Shown: in pieces, positions 32,864 to 41,347 of the stretch
How positions within the stretch are numbered: the stretch's first letter is position 1
How the letters are laid out: each line of letters begins with the position of its first letter
NCBI GenBank assembly: GCA_038327995.1
Contig: JBBQLP010000006.1
Coordinates: forward strand, 1 to 64,000
From: CAIOYC01 sp038327995
GTDB lineage: Bacteria > Pseudomonadota > Alphaproteobacteria > Caulobacterales > Caulobacteraceae
Reading direction: 5' to 3'
DNA: 64,000 bases
The notes under the pieces: model-generated
Told to the model about the DNA's origin: nothing
The model's input: the letters and a program-made list of their open reading frames with translations, nothing else
Databases searched by the model: none
Translations under genes and position numbers: made by a program

Positions 32864-34090
32864 ATGGATTTCAACGATAGCTCCGACGAAGCCGCCTATC
32901 GCGAAAAAGCCCGCGCCTGGCTCTCCGCCAACGCGAAGAAGAAGCGCTCTGACGCCTCCGAAGCGATGGAGAGCGAGGACAACGCCTCGATGAAGGCCTC
33001 GAAGGCCTGGCAGGCCAAGAAGGCCGCTGGCGGGTTTGCGCAGATCACCTGGCCAAAGGAGTGGGGCGGCCCCGGCGGCACGCCGATCCAGCAGGTGATC
33101 TTCAACCAAGAGGAAGCGAACTTCGACGTGCCTCCCAACCCTTTCCAGATTGGCCTCGGGATGTGCGTGCCGACGGTAATGACCTTCGCTGACGACGCCA
33201 CCAAGCAACGCTATGTGGGTCCGGCGCTGAGGGGTGAGGAGATCTGGTGCCAGCTCTTCTCGGAACCGGCTGGCGGCTCTGACGTGGCGGCGGTGCGCAC
33301 CAAGGCGGTGCGTGAGGGCGACGACTGGATCATCAATGGCCAGAAGGTCTGGACCACCGGCGCCCAGTTCTCCGACTTCGGCATCGTGCTCGTCCGCACC
33401 GATCCCGACCTGCCCAAGCACAAGGGCATGACCATGTTCTGGCTCGACATGAAAGCGCCGGGCGTTGAGGTGAAGCCGATCCACCAGATGTCGGGCGGCT
33501 CCTCGTTCAACGAGGTCTATTTCACTGACGTGCGGTTGAAGGACAGCCAGCGCCTTGGCGCGGTGAACGACGGCTGGAAGACCGCCCTTGTCACCCTGAT
33601 GAACGAGCGGCTGGCGGTGGGAGGCTCCACGGGCACGCAGTACGGCCACATCTTGGAACTGGCGCGGGGCGTCAAGACCGAAGGCGGAACCATGCTGAAG
33701 GACGGCGGCTTCCGCGAGAAGCTGGCCGACTGGTATGTGCAAACCGAGGGGCTGAAGTTCACCCGCTTCCGCACTATGACGGCGCTATCGAAGGGCCAGA
33801 CACCAGGACCTGAAAGCTCCATCGGCAAGGTGATCGCCGCCACCCAGATGCAGGACCTGGCCAATGCAGCGGTGGAGATGGAAGACCAGTACGGCATCCT
33901 GAACGACGAAGAACTTTCGCCGCTGAAGGCCGCTTTCCAGTCCAGCCTGCTGTTCGCGCCAGGCCTGCGCATCGCGGGCGGCACCGACGAAATCCTGAAG
34001 AACATCATCGCCGAACGCGTGCTGGGCCTGCCCGGAGACATTCGTGTCGACAAGGACGTGGCCTTCAAGGACGCGCCGACTGGGAGATAG
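32864..34090 (+). CDS. Acyl-CoA dehydrogenase
   Basis: Second acyl-CoA dehydrogenase of the operon, 408 residues from the ATG at 32864 (GGAGAAAG ribosome site). It has the long N-terminal region typical of the large-subunit type (KAWQAKKAAGGFAQITWPKEWGG), the flavin-contacting QLFSEPAGGSDVAAVRTKA and WIINGQKVWTTGAQFSDFG, and the C-terminal GGTDEILKNIIAERVLGLP. A more upstream frame is antisense-like and rejected. It is only 4 bases from the cupin gene. Paired with the preceding enzyme it may form an alpha2-beta2 complex. Confidence 0.93.
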   Translation: MDFNDSSDEAAYREKARAWLSANAKKKRSDASEAMESEDNASMKASKAWQAKKAAGGFAQITWPKEWGGPGGTPIQQVIFNQEEANFDVPPNPFQIGLGMCVPTVMTFADDATKQRYVGPALRGEEIWCQLFSEPAGGSDVAAVRTKAVREGDDWIINGQKVWTTGAQFSDFGIVLVRTDPDLPKHKGMTMFWLDMKAPGVEVKPIHQMSGGSSFNEVYFTDVRLKDSQRLGAVNDGWKTALVTLMNERLAVGGSTGTQYGHILELARGVKTEGGTMLKDGGFREKLADWYVQTEGLKFTRFRTMTALSKGQTPGPESSIGKVIAATQMQDLANAAVEMEDQYGILNDEELSPLKAAFQSSLLFAPGLRIAGGTDEILKNIIAERVLGLPGDIRVDKDVAFKDAPTGR

Positions 34091-34094
34091 GACG

Positions 34095-34634
34095 ATGGCC
34101 GCACTCCCGCCCGTGCGCCGCATCCTTACCGGCGTGAACGTCGATGGCCAGTCCTGCATCGTCGAAGACGGACCCTCACCCGCCGAACTGACCATGGACG
34201 GGCGGGGCGATTATCGGAACTCCAACCTCTGGCGCACTTTGGGGGCCGGGGCGTCGGTAGATGCGACGGACACCATCTTGGATCATAAGGGGGTGTCGCC
34301 GCCCCCGGGCGGCACCATGATCCGGGTGATCGACATTCCGCCCGAGGACCCCGATCCCGAGGCCCAGCGTCGCGCCACCGAGGCGACCTTCGCCGCCATG
34401 TTCGCCGACGCCGACCACGATGCGGGGAGCGCCCGCGCCGCCGGGATGCACACCACCGACACCATCGACTACGCCATCCTTCTGCAGGGCGAACTGACCG
34501 CCGTGATGGACGCCGACGAGACAGTGATGAAGGCGGGCGACATCCTGATCCAGCGCGGCACGCGCCACGCCTGGGTCAACCGTTCCGGCGCTATTGCGCG
34601 CATCTGCTTCGTGCTGACGGACGCGAAGCGGTAG
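34095..34634 (+). CDS. Cupin-domain protein
   Basis: A 179-residue protein with a C-terminal RmlC-like cupin barrel: TIDYAILLQGELTAVMDADE and GDILIQRGTRHAWVNRSG give the two cupin motifs, with His residues in AGMHTTDT and GTRHAW likely to bind a metal. The N-terminal 80 residues are less typical and may cap the barrel. The ATG at 34095 lies 4 bases after the acyl-CoA dehydrogenase stop, so it belongs to that operon. Whether it is an enzyme, for instance a dioxygenase or isomerase acting in the same pathway, or a ligand-binding regulator is unknown. Confidence 0.85.
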   Translation: MAALPPVRRILTGVNVDGQSCIVEDGPSPAELTMDGRGDYRNSNLWRTLGAGASVDATDTILDHKGVSPPPGGTMIRVIDIPPEDPDPEAQRRATEATFAAMFADADHDAGSARAAGMHTTDTIDYAILLQGELTAVMDADETVMKAGDILIQRGTRHAWVNRSGAIARICFVLTDAKR

Positions 34635-34730
34635 GAGTTTCGCGCAGTCCTTTCCATGAACGGGGAGGGGTTTGTGTGGACCCTGCGGGTATGCGCGCCT
34701 ATCAATTCCGGCCAGTTTGGAGCCCCGCCC

Positions 34731-36167
34731 ATGACCGACGCCGCCCGCCTGCAATCCTATGTCGACAGCCTCTGGGACGAGGCGATTACCCCCACCCTGG
34801 TCGAGTATATTCGCATACCCAACAAGTCCCCGGCCTTCGATCCGCAATGGGCCGAGCACGGCTATATGGATCAGGCGGTGAAGCTCTTGGAAGACTGGGC
34901 GCGGGAGCGGCTGGGCAAGCTGCCCGGCGCGACGCTAGAGGTCGTGACGCTGGAAGGGCGCACGCCGGTGCTCTTCATCGAGGTTCCGGGCAGCGTGGAC
35001 GATACGGTGCTGCTTTACGGGCACCTGGATAAACAGCCGGAGATGACTGGCTGGTCCGATGGCCTCGGCCCCTGGGAGCCGGTGCTGCAGGGCGACAAGC
35101 TCTATGGGCGCGGCGGGGCGGACGACGGCTACGCCATGTTCGGGGCCCTGTCGGCGTTGATGGCGCTTCAGGATCAGGGCGCGCCCCACGCCCGCTGCGT
35201 GATCCTGATTGAGGCCTGCGAGGAGAGCGGCAGCTACGACCTGCCTTTCTATGTCGATCATCTGGCGGCGCGGATCGGCGATCCCTCGCTCGTGGTCTGT
35301 CTCGACAGCGGCTGTGGCAACTACGACCAGCTTTGGCTCACCACCTCGCTCCGCGGGATGATGGCGGGGGTGCTGAGAGTGGATGTGCTGTCCGAAGGCG
35401 TGCATTCCGGCGATGCGTCCGGCGTGGTGCCCGACAGCTTCCGCATCCTGCGCTCGCTCCTGTCGAGGCTGGAGAACGAAGCCACCGGCGAAGTCCTGCC
35501 CAAGGCGCTCTACGCCGACGTTCCCGCCGAGCGCGTTCAGCAGGCCCAGGTGGCGGCGCAGGCGCTGGGCGATGAAATCTATTCCAAGTTCCCGTTCGTT
35601 GACGGCATGAAGCCGGTCTCCACCGATCTCATTGAGTTGATCTTGAACCGCACCTGGCGACCGCAACTGGCGATGATCGGCATGGAGGGGATTCCGGCGC
35701 TGGGCGATGCGGGCAATGTGCTGCGCCCCTACACCGCCGCGAAGATCAGCCTGCGCGTGCCGCCGACCCTCAGCGCCAACGAAGCGGCGACGGTGGTGAA
35801 GGCCCTGTTCGAGCGCGATCCGCCTTATGGTTGCAAGGTCAGCTTCGAGAGCGACAAGGCAGGCTCCGGCTGGCACGCCCCGCCGCTCCAGCTGTGGCTG
35901 GCGGCCTCGCTGGAGCGGGCGTCGCAGACCTCGTTCGGGCGCGGGATGGCGATGATGGGCGAGGGCGGCTCGATCCCGTTCATGGGGATGCTGGGCGAGA
36001 AGTTTCCACGCGCCCAGTTCGTCATCACCGGCGTCCTCGGCCCCCACTCCAACGCCCACGGGCCGAACGAGTTTCTGCATATTCCAACGGGGAAGAAGGT
36101 CTCGGGCGTCGTGGCCCAAGTGATTGCAGATCACGCGGCGCAGGCTCGAATGGCGAAGGCGGCTTAG
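34731..36167 (+). CDS. M20-family metallopeptidase
   Basis: A 478-residue dinuclear-zinc peptidase of the M20/DapE/carnosinase-like group. Metal ligands and catalytic residues are visible in LLYGHLDKQPEMTGW (His and Asp), LYGRGGADDGYAMF and IEACEESGSYDLP (the Glu pair), with a lid domain inserted between about residues 210 and 370 and a final His region GPHSNAHGPNEF. GGAG at 34719-34722 supports the ATG at 34731; the extra 25 residues of the longer frame are rejected. No signal peptide, so cytoplasmic. Likely substrates are dipeptides or N-acyl amino acids. Confidence 0.93.
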   Translation: MTDAARLQSYVDSLWDEAITPTLVEYIRIPNKSPAFDPQWAEHGYMDQAVKLLEDWARERLGKLPGATLEVVTLEGRTPVLFIEVPGSVDDTVLLYGHLDKQPEMTGWSDGLGPWEPVLQGDKLYGRGGADDGYAMFGALSALMALQDQGAPHARCVILIEACEESGSYDLPFYVDHLAARIGDPSLVVCLDSGCGNYDQLWLTTSLRGMMAGVLRVDVLSEGVHSGDASGVVPDSFRILRSLLSRLENEATGEVLPKALYADVPAERVQQAQVAAQALGDEIYSKFPFVDGMKPVSTDLIELILNRTWRPQLAMIGMEGIPALGDAGNVLRPYTAAKISLRVPPTLSANEAATVVKALFERDPPYGCKVSFESDKAGSGWHAPPLQLWLAASLERASQTSFGRGMAMMGEGGSIPFMGMLGEKFPRAQFVITGVLGPHSNAHGPNEFLHIPTGKKVSGVVAQVIADHAAQARMAKAA

Positions 36168-36183
36168 GCTTCTCTCTCACATT

Positions 36184-36265
36184 GTCATTCTCGGGCTTGA
36201 CCCGAGAACCCAGCGAGCGGGACGGTCATCACTGCTGGGTTCCCGGCTCGCAGGCCGGGAATGAC
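36184..36265. repeat. 82-bp palindromic element (GTCATTC...GAATGAC)
   Basis: Terminal inverted repeats GTCATTC (36184-36190) and GAATGAC (36259-36265) enclose two hairpins, TTCTCGGG/CCCGAGAA and TTCCCGGC/GCCGGGAA. The first 42 bases match the copy at 60875 in 38 positions. It overlaps the 3' end of the aminotransferase gene and supplies its last 26 codons and stop. Confidence 0.75.
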
Positions 36266-37435
36266 GGGGTTATTTGCGGTTGCCGAAAAAATCCGTTTCG
36301 CCTTGGCCAACCCCTCGATCCCCCGGTCGAGCGTCGCATCCACCTTGGCGAAGCACAGCCGAACGATGTGTGTCACGGGGTCTTGCTCATAGAAGGCTGA
36401 AACAGGGATCGCCGCCACGCCTGCTTCCTCGACGGCCCGCAGGCAGAACGTCCGATCATCCATTTCAACGCCCGAGGCGCGCAGATCGACGTTGAGGAAA
36501 TAGGTGCTCTGGCTCGGCAGCACCGCGAACCCCTCCGCCACCAGCCCCGTCGCCAGACGGTCGCGGGACCGGGCGTATCCGGCGCGCATATCGGTGAAAT
36601 AGGCGTCGTCCTTGCCGAGCCCGTAGGCGACCGCGGCCTGGGTTCCCGGCGCGACGGTGAAGGTGAGGAACTGGTGCGCCTTGGAGACAATCGAGGTCAG
36701 CGGCGGCGGCGCGCAGACCCACCCGACCTTCCATCCGGTCAGCGAGAAAATCTTCCCTGCCGAGCCGATCTTCACCGTCCGCTCCCGCATTCCCGGCAGG
36801 CTGGCGAGGGGGGTATGGGCGCGGCCGTCGAACACCAGATGCTCCCACACCTCGTCGGAGATCACCGTCACGTCGTGCTTCACGCAAAGCGCGGCGAGGG
36901 AGGCGAGATGGTCGCCGCTCCATGCAACGGCCACCGGGTTGAGCGGATTGTTGAGGATCAGCAGCCGTGTCTTCGGCCCGATCGTCGCCAACGCCTCTAC
37001 GGTCAGATCCCAGTGCGGGGGCTGTAGGTTGATGAAGCGCGGAACTCCGCCTGCCAGCCGCACCATCGGCAGGTAGGCGTCGTAGAGCGGCGCGATCATC
37101 ACCACTTCGTCGCCCGGCGCCACCAGGGCGAGGATAGAGGCGGCGATGGCCTCGGTCGCTCCGGCGGTGATGATCACCTCCGCGGCGGGATCGTAGTCGA
37201 TGGCGTGGAAACGCCGGTAGTGATCGGCAATGGCTTGTCGGAGAACCGGTAGACCCTGCATTGGCGGATACTGGTTGGGGCCGTCCAAGACCGCCTTCGC
37301 CGCCGCCTCGCGCACGTCGTGCGGACCTTCGCTATCCGGGAAGCCCTGCCCGAGGTTCACCGCCCCGTGCTTTTGCGCCAGCGCCGACATCTCGGTGAAG
37401 ACCGTGGTCCCCAGCGCAGCGAAGATCGGGTTCAC
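36185..37435 (-). CDS. Class I/II pyridoxal-phosphate aminotransferase
   Basis: A 416-residue fold type I aminotransferase of the methionine/kynurenine aminotransferase-like subgroup (NLGQGFPDSEGPHDVREA, ITAGATEAIAASILAL, LNNPLNPVAVAWS). The PLP Lys is Lys228 in IGSAGKIFSLTGWKVGW. The GTG at 37435 begins HVNPIFAALGTTVFTEM, just after the glycosyltransferase stop at 37444. The catalytic domain ends around residue 388; the final 26 residues are encoded by a palindromic repeat element (36184-36265) and have no counterpart in the family. Whether this tail is tolerated ballast or has a role is unknown. Confidence 0.9.
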   Translation of the reverse strand: MNPIFAALGTTVFTEMSALAQKHGAVNLGQGFPDSEGPHDVREAAAKAVLDGPNQYPPMQGLPVLRQAIADHYRRFHAIDYDPAAEVIITAGATEAIAASILALVAPGDEVVMIAPLYDAYLPMVRLAGGVPRFINLQPPHWDLTVEALATIGPKTRLLILNNPLNPVAVAWSGDHLASLAALCVKHDVTVISDEVWEHLVFDGRAHTPLASLPGMRERTVKIGSAGKIFSLTGWKVGWVCAPPPLTSIVSKAHQFLTFTVAPGTQAAVAYGLGKDDAYFTDMRAGYARSRDRLATGLVAEGFAVLPSQSTYFLNVDLRASGVEMDDRTFCLRAVEEAGVAAIPVSAFYEQDPVTHIVRLCFAKVDATLDRGIEGLAKAKRIFSATANNPVIPGLRAGNPAVMTVPLAGFSGQARE

Positions 37436-37443
37436 GTGGGCGG

Positions 37444-38703
37444 CTAGGCGGGTTGCGGAGAGAAGTCGGTGCGGGGGCGAAGGGCGACCACCTTTTCCGT
37501 CTCCCGCACCGGCGCGCCGGTCAGTTCGGCATAGAGATCGGTCAGGCCCTCGAAGGTCGCGGCCCAACCGTGGCGCGTCTCCGCCCGTTCCCGCGCCGCT
37601 GCGCCGATGGCGTGCGGGTCGCGGGCGAAAAGGGCCTCGATGGCTTCGGCCATGGCGCAGGGCGTGGCGCGCGCGGCCAGTTGTCCCACGGAAAAGTCCA
37701 CGATCTCGGCGATGCCGCCCGAGGCAACACCCACCATGGGCAGGCCGCAGGCCATCGCCTCGAGCGCGATCAAGCCGAAGGGCTCCTTGTCGTTGGCGTG
37801 CACGAAGGCGTCGCAAGACGCCAGGAGGCGGGCGACTTTCGCCGGGTCATGCTCGAAATCGAGGAAGGTGGCGTTGGCTTGCGGTTTGGAGAGGGACCCG
37901 GCGCCGAGCAGGATCAGGTGATAGGGATCGCCAAGTCGGGCTGCGGCGTCCAGCAGCACCTCGATATTCTTTTCCCTGGCCGCCCGTCCGGCGAACACCA
38001 GAAGGCGTGTCTTTGCGCTGAGCCCAATTTGGCGCCGCACGCTGCCGGGATCGGCCCGCGAGGGGTTGAACATAAGGGTGTCGACGCCCAGGGGTTGAAC
38101 CCGGACCCCGGGCACGCCTGCATAAGCGAGTCGTTCGGCGATGTGGCGACTGGGGGCCACCACCTGATCGAAGCGGCGGAAAAGCTCGGCCCAGCGGCGG
38201 CGCACGGGCGGCTCTGCCCACTCGCCAAGGTGCAGTGCGGCGAGGGCGGCGGGATCGGAGTGGCAGAAGCCCACAACGGGCACGCCGAGGCGCTCTCCGG
38301 CCTCCAGCGCCGCGTGACCGGGGCCATAGGGATCCCCCGCCTCGATGATGTCGGGCGCCAATCGCACCAGCTTGTCGGCCCATTTGCGGATGGAGGCCGG
38401 ATAGCGATAGCCGTCGCCGAACGGGAGGCGGGCCGCGGCAATGGTCACAACGCCGCGCTCCCCCCGTCCCGTCCGGTCGCCCGGCACCACCAAGGTGTGA
38501 TGTACGCCGGGCCGGTGGGCGCGGAGCCAGGCCTGCTTCGCGGTAAGATAGCGTTTCACGCCCCCGCTGCGGGGCGCGAACAGCATGGTTGTGTCGATTA
38601 GATGGGGCGCCTCGCCGCGTTCAGAGGCTTGGCCGGACCATGCTGAGAGGTCGAGCGGACGCGCCGGGCGGCGCTCGGGATGTATCTGAAGATCAAACAC
38701 CAA
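37444..38703 (-). CDS. GT4-type glycosyltransferase
   Basis: A 419-residue GT-B fold retaining glycosyltransferase. The C-terminal Glycos_transf_1 domain carries LLVFAGRAAREKNIEVLLDA and the E-x7-E motif in EPFGLIALEAMACGLPMV; the N-terminal acceptor domain starts at LIDTTMLFAPRSGGVKRYL. It probably transfers a sugar to a lipid or polysaccharide acceptor; the donor and acceptor are not evident. The gene begins at an ATG at 38703 and runs into the aminotransferase, whose start is 9 bases after its stop. No other polysaccharide genes lie nearby. A perfect 12-bp palindrome sits in its upstream region. Confidence 0.88.
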   Translation of the reverse strand: MVFDLQIHPERRPARPLDLSAWSGQASERGEAPHLIDTTMLFAPRSGGVKRYLTAKQAWLRAHRPGVHHTLVVPGDRTGRGERGVVTIAAARLPFGDGYRYPASIRKWADKLVRLAPDIIEAGDPYGPGHAALEAGERLGVPVVGFCHSDPAALAALHLGEWAEPPVRRRWAELFRRFDQVVAPSRHIAERLAYAGVPGVRVQPLGVDTLMFNPSRADPGSVRRQIGLSAKTRLLVFAGRAAREKNIEVLLDAAARLGDPYHLILLGAGSLSKPQANATFLDFEHDPAKVARLLASCDAFVHANDKEPFGLIALEAMACGLPMVGVASGGIAEIVDFSVGQLAARATPCAMAEAIEALFARDPHAIGAAARERAETRHGWAATFEGLTDLYAELTGAPVRETEKVVALRPRTDFSPQPA

Positions 38704-38766
38704 GGGCGGCCCCTGCCTTTACCGAATCTGCAACTGTCCAGGTTCAACGCGCGGACTGCCGTTTCC

Positions 38767-38778
38767 GTTCTATAGAAC
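38767..38778. promoter_or_regulatory. Perfect palindrome GTTCTATAGAAC in a divergent promoter region
   Basis: A 12-bp perfect dyad lies between the divergent starts of the glycosyltransferase (38703, minus) and the FAD monooxygenase (38845, plus). It includes a TATAGA-like -10. The position suits a regulator acting on one or both genes; identity unknown. Confidence 0.4.
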
Positions 38779-38844
38779 TACGCCAATGGACGGCACATCG
38801 ATGCAAACCGTCAAGCTTGGCGAGGTTATGGCGGCGAATATGTC

Positions 38845-40002
38845 ATGGCGGTGATCATTGTCGGGGCAGGGATCGGCGGCCTGACCACAGCGCTGGCGCT
38901 GGCCCGGCGTGGGATCAGCTGCGTGGTAATAGAACGCGCTGGGCGTTTGGACGAGGTGGGCGCAGGGCTTCAACTCAGCCCCAACGCGTGCCGGGTGTTG
39001 TTCGCGCTGGGGCTGGAGGCGGAGGTGCGCGCAATCGGTTTCGCGCCGGAGAGTGTGCAGGTGGCGAGCGCCGCGACCGGACACGTGCTGCTGGAAAACG
39101 GCTTGGGAGCGTTTGCCGAGGACCGCTGGGGCGCGCCCTATCTGCAAATTCGCCGCTCCGACCTTCAGGCCGTTCTGGTGCGGGCGATAGAGGGGGTCGA
39201 CCTTAGATTTGGCTGTGAACTCGCGGCGATCAGCCAGAATAACGGCGGCGTGACCGCGCTCTTGAAAGGCGGTCAGGTTGTCGAGGGAGAGGCGCTGATC
39301 GGCTGCGACGGGCTGAACTCCGCTGTTCGCGCGGCGCTTTGGGGGGAGCGCGCGGCGCGGTTCACGGGACAGACGGCGTGGCGTGGGCTGGCGCGGGCGG
39401 ATGATCTCCCAGCCGCGCTTCGCGGGGCGGCGCAGGTCTGGGCCGGGCCGGGGCGCCATTTCGTGCACTATCCAGTGGGGTGCGGTTTGGTGAACATGGT
39501 GGCGGTGGTCGAAGATGCCGGGTTCCGCAACGAAGCCTGGGATGAGCACGGCGACCGGGCGGCGCTGACGGCGGCGTTCAGCGACTGGCCAGAGTCCGTG
39601 AGGGCAGTCGTAGACGCTGTGGAAGCGCCCTGGCGTTCGGCCTTGTTCGACCGCCCGCCCCTGCCGCGTTGGTCGAAGGGCAGCACGACGCTGCTGGGCG
39701 ATGCCGCGCATCCCATGCTGCCCTTTTTGGCGCAGGGGGCGGCGATGGCGATCGAGGATGCGGCGGCGCTGGCCGACGCGCTTTGCGGTGGCGGGGATGT
39801 TCCACGGGCGCTGACAGCCTATGAGGCCCTTCGCCGTCCACGCACGGCCAAGGTTCAGGCCTGGGCCATGCGCAACGCCGCGCTGTTCCACCTGCCAGCC
39901 CCCGCACTGGAAGCCTCCTTCGGGGCGGCGAAGCTGATGGACCGGATCGCGGGAAAGCCCGGCGAGGCGCGATTCGACTGGCTCTACGGCTACGGGACCT
40001 GA
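38845..40002 (+). CDS. FAD-dependent monooxygenase (salicylate-hydroxylase-like)
   Basis: Flavoprotein aromatic hydroxylase of 385 residues. The dinucleotide-binding GAGIGGLTTALAL, the DG motif (LIGCDGLNSAVRAAL) and the GD motif (TLLGDAAHPMLPFLAQGAAMAIEDA) are all present; the mid-part forms the substrate domain. Family members hydroxylate salicylate, hydroxybenzoates or related phenols using NAD(P)H and oxygen. The substrate cannot be inferred. It ends 13 bases inside the convergent antiporter gene. Alternative start points are not in frame. Confidence 0.9.
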   Translation: MAVIIVGAGIGGLTTALALARRGISCVVIERAGRLDEVGAGLQLSPNACRVLFALGLEAEVRAIGFAPESVQVASAATGHVLLENGLGAFAEDRWGAPYLQIRRSDLQAVLVRAIEGVDLRFGCELAAISQNNGGVTALLKGGQVVEGEALIGCDGLNSAVRAALWGERAARFTGQTAWRGLARADDLPAALRGAAQVWAGPGRHFVHYPVGCGLVNMVAVVEDAGFRNEAWDEHGDRAALTAAFSDWPESVRAVVDAVEAPWRSALFDRPPLPRWSKGSTTLLGDAAHPMLPFLAQGAAMAIEDAAALADALCGGGDVPRALTAYEALRRPRTAKVQAWAMRNAALFHLPAPALEASFGAAKLMDRIAGKPGEARFDWLYGYGT

Positions 40003-41243
40003 ACCGGCGCACTGCGCGCCAGCCTGCGGGCGAGTGGCGCGAAGGTCAGCCCCTGCGCCACGATAGAGAAGGCGACGACCGCATAGGTGGTCGACAGGAC
40101 GAGCGCCTTGGCCGGACCCTCGGGCAGGGTGAGAGCCAGCGCCAGCGACAGGGCGCCGTGCAGTCCGCCCCAGAGCAAAAGGCGTGTCGAGCCGCGCTCG
40201 CGCGTCGCCAGCCCAAAATAGAGCCCCCACGGGGCTACCACCGCCAGCCGCGCGATCAGCACCAGGGGAATAGCCAGAAGCCAAAGCCCGATCTCGCGGG
40301 AGTGGAACTGGACCACCAGAAGCTCCAGCCCCAGAAACAGGAACAGGAGCGCGTTCAGGATTTCGTCCACCAAGGTCCAGAAGCCCCTGAGATAGCGCCG
40401 GGTGGTCTCGCTCATCGCCGCCGCCGCACCGCTGTCGCCGATCAGAAGCCCTGCCGCCACCACCGCTACAGGCCCTGACAGATGCAGCCCCTGAGCCAGG
40501 GCATAGACCCCGGTCGCCAGCGCCAGTGAGATCGCCACTTCCACCCCATAGTCGTCCACCGCTCGCATGGCGCGGATGGCGGCGAACCCGCCCGCAAGGC
40601 CCAGCGCCAGCCCGCCCGTGGCCTCCACAACCACCGTCAGAATGGTCGCGCCCGGATCAGGCGGATGCCCCCCCAGGAACGCCAGCGCTGCGGTGAAGAC
40701 CACGATGCCGACCCCGTCGTTGAACAGGGCCTCGCCCTGCAACACCGCCTGCAATCGGGGCGAAAGGCCGCCGCCCCTGACGGTGGCGAGGACGGCGATG
40801 GGGTCGGTAGGACTGATCAGCGCGCCAAAGGCGATGGCCCACGGGAGGGGGAGATCAAGCCCAAGAACCCTGGCTCCCAGCCATGCTCCGCCGCCGACGA
40901 TGGCGGTGGAGGCGACCACGCCGAGGGTGGCGAGGCTGAACACCGACAATCGCTGACGGCGCATCTCGCCGAAGTCCACCTGCATCGCTCCAGCGAACAG
41001 CAGGAAGCACAGCATATAGCCGAGCACGGTCTGGGGAAAATCGATGCCTGCGACCACCCGCGTCAGCGCCGCCATCACCTGCCATTGCGGAAACAGGTTC
41101 TGGACCAGCGGCAGGAGCGCGGGGGCGGCGCCTCCCGCCAGAAGCATGGCGACGCCGTTCGGCAGGTGAAACCAGCGCGCGTTGATCCAGCCGACCACCG
41201 CCACCAGCGTCAGGAACAAAGCGCAAAGCTGAAAGGGCGTCAT
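39990..41243 (-). CDS. CPA1-family Na+/H+ antiporter
   Basis: A polytopic membrane antiporter of 417 residues with about twelve hydrophobic helices. Typical CPA1/NhaP features are the helix with ISPTDPIAVLA (ion-binding Asp), ALFNDGVGIVVF (Asn-Asp motif) and the later EILNALLFLFLGLELL segment. Exchanges Na+ (or K+) for protons to regulate pH and salt. The ATG at 41243 with GGGGAG upstream is used; a longer frame begins at 41300. Its 3' end overlaps the monooxygenase by 13 bases. It is divergent from glpK, about 105 bases apart. Confidence 0.92.
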   Translation of the reverse strand: MTPFQLCALFLTLVAVVGWINARWFHLPNGVAMLLAGGAAPALLPLVQNLFPQWQVMAALTRVVAGIDFPQTVLGYMLCFLLFAGAMQVDFGEMRRQRLSVFSLATLGVVASTAIVGGGAWLGARVLGLDLPLPWAIAFGALISPTDPIAVLATVRGGGLSPRLQAVLQGEALFNDGVGIVVFTAALAFLGGHPPDPGATILTVVVEATGGLALGLAGGFAAIRAMRAVDDYGVEVAISLALATGVYALAQGLHLSGPVAVVAAGLLIGDSGAAAAMSETTRRYLRGFWTLVDEILNALLFLFLGLELLVVQFHSREIGLWLLAIPLVLIARLAVVAPWGLYFGLATRERGSTRLLLWGGLHGALSLALALTLPEGPAKALVLSTTYAVVAFSIVAQGLTFAPLARRLARSAPVQVP

Positions 41244-41347
41244 CCGGCGCTCCCCACGGACAGTTCTGCTTGGTTTCCCCGCGCGTCGTGCGTCACGCAA
41301 GCCAAATCGGTCTTCTATCTGTCGGCAAAGCCGTTCTAGGATTGGGC

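Noticed and set aside
38770..40284. Minus-strand ORF of 504 codons opposite the FAD monooxygenase
   Set aside because: The plus strand holds GxGxxG, DG and GD flavoprotein motifs; the opposite frame has none.
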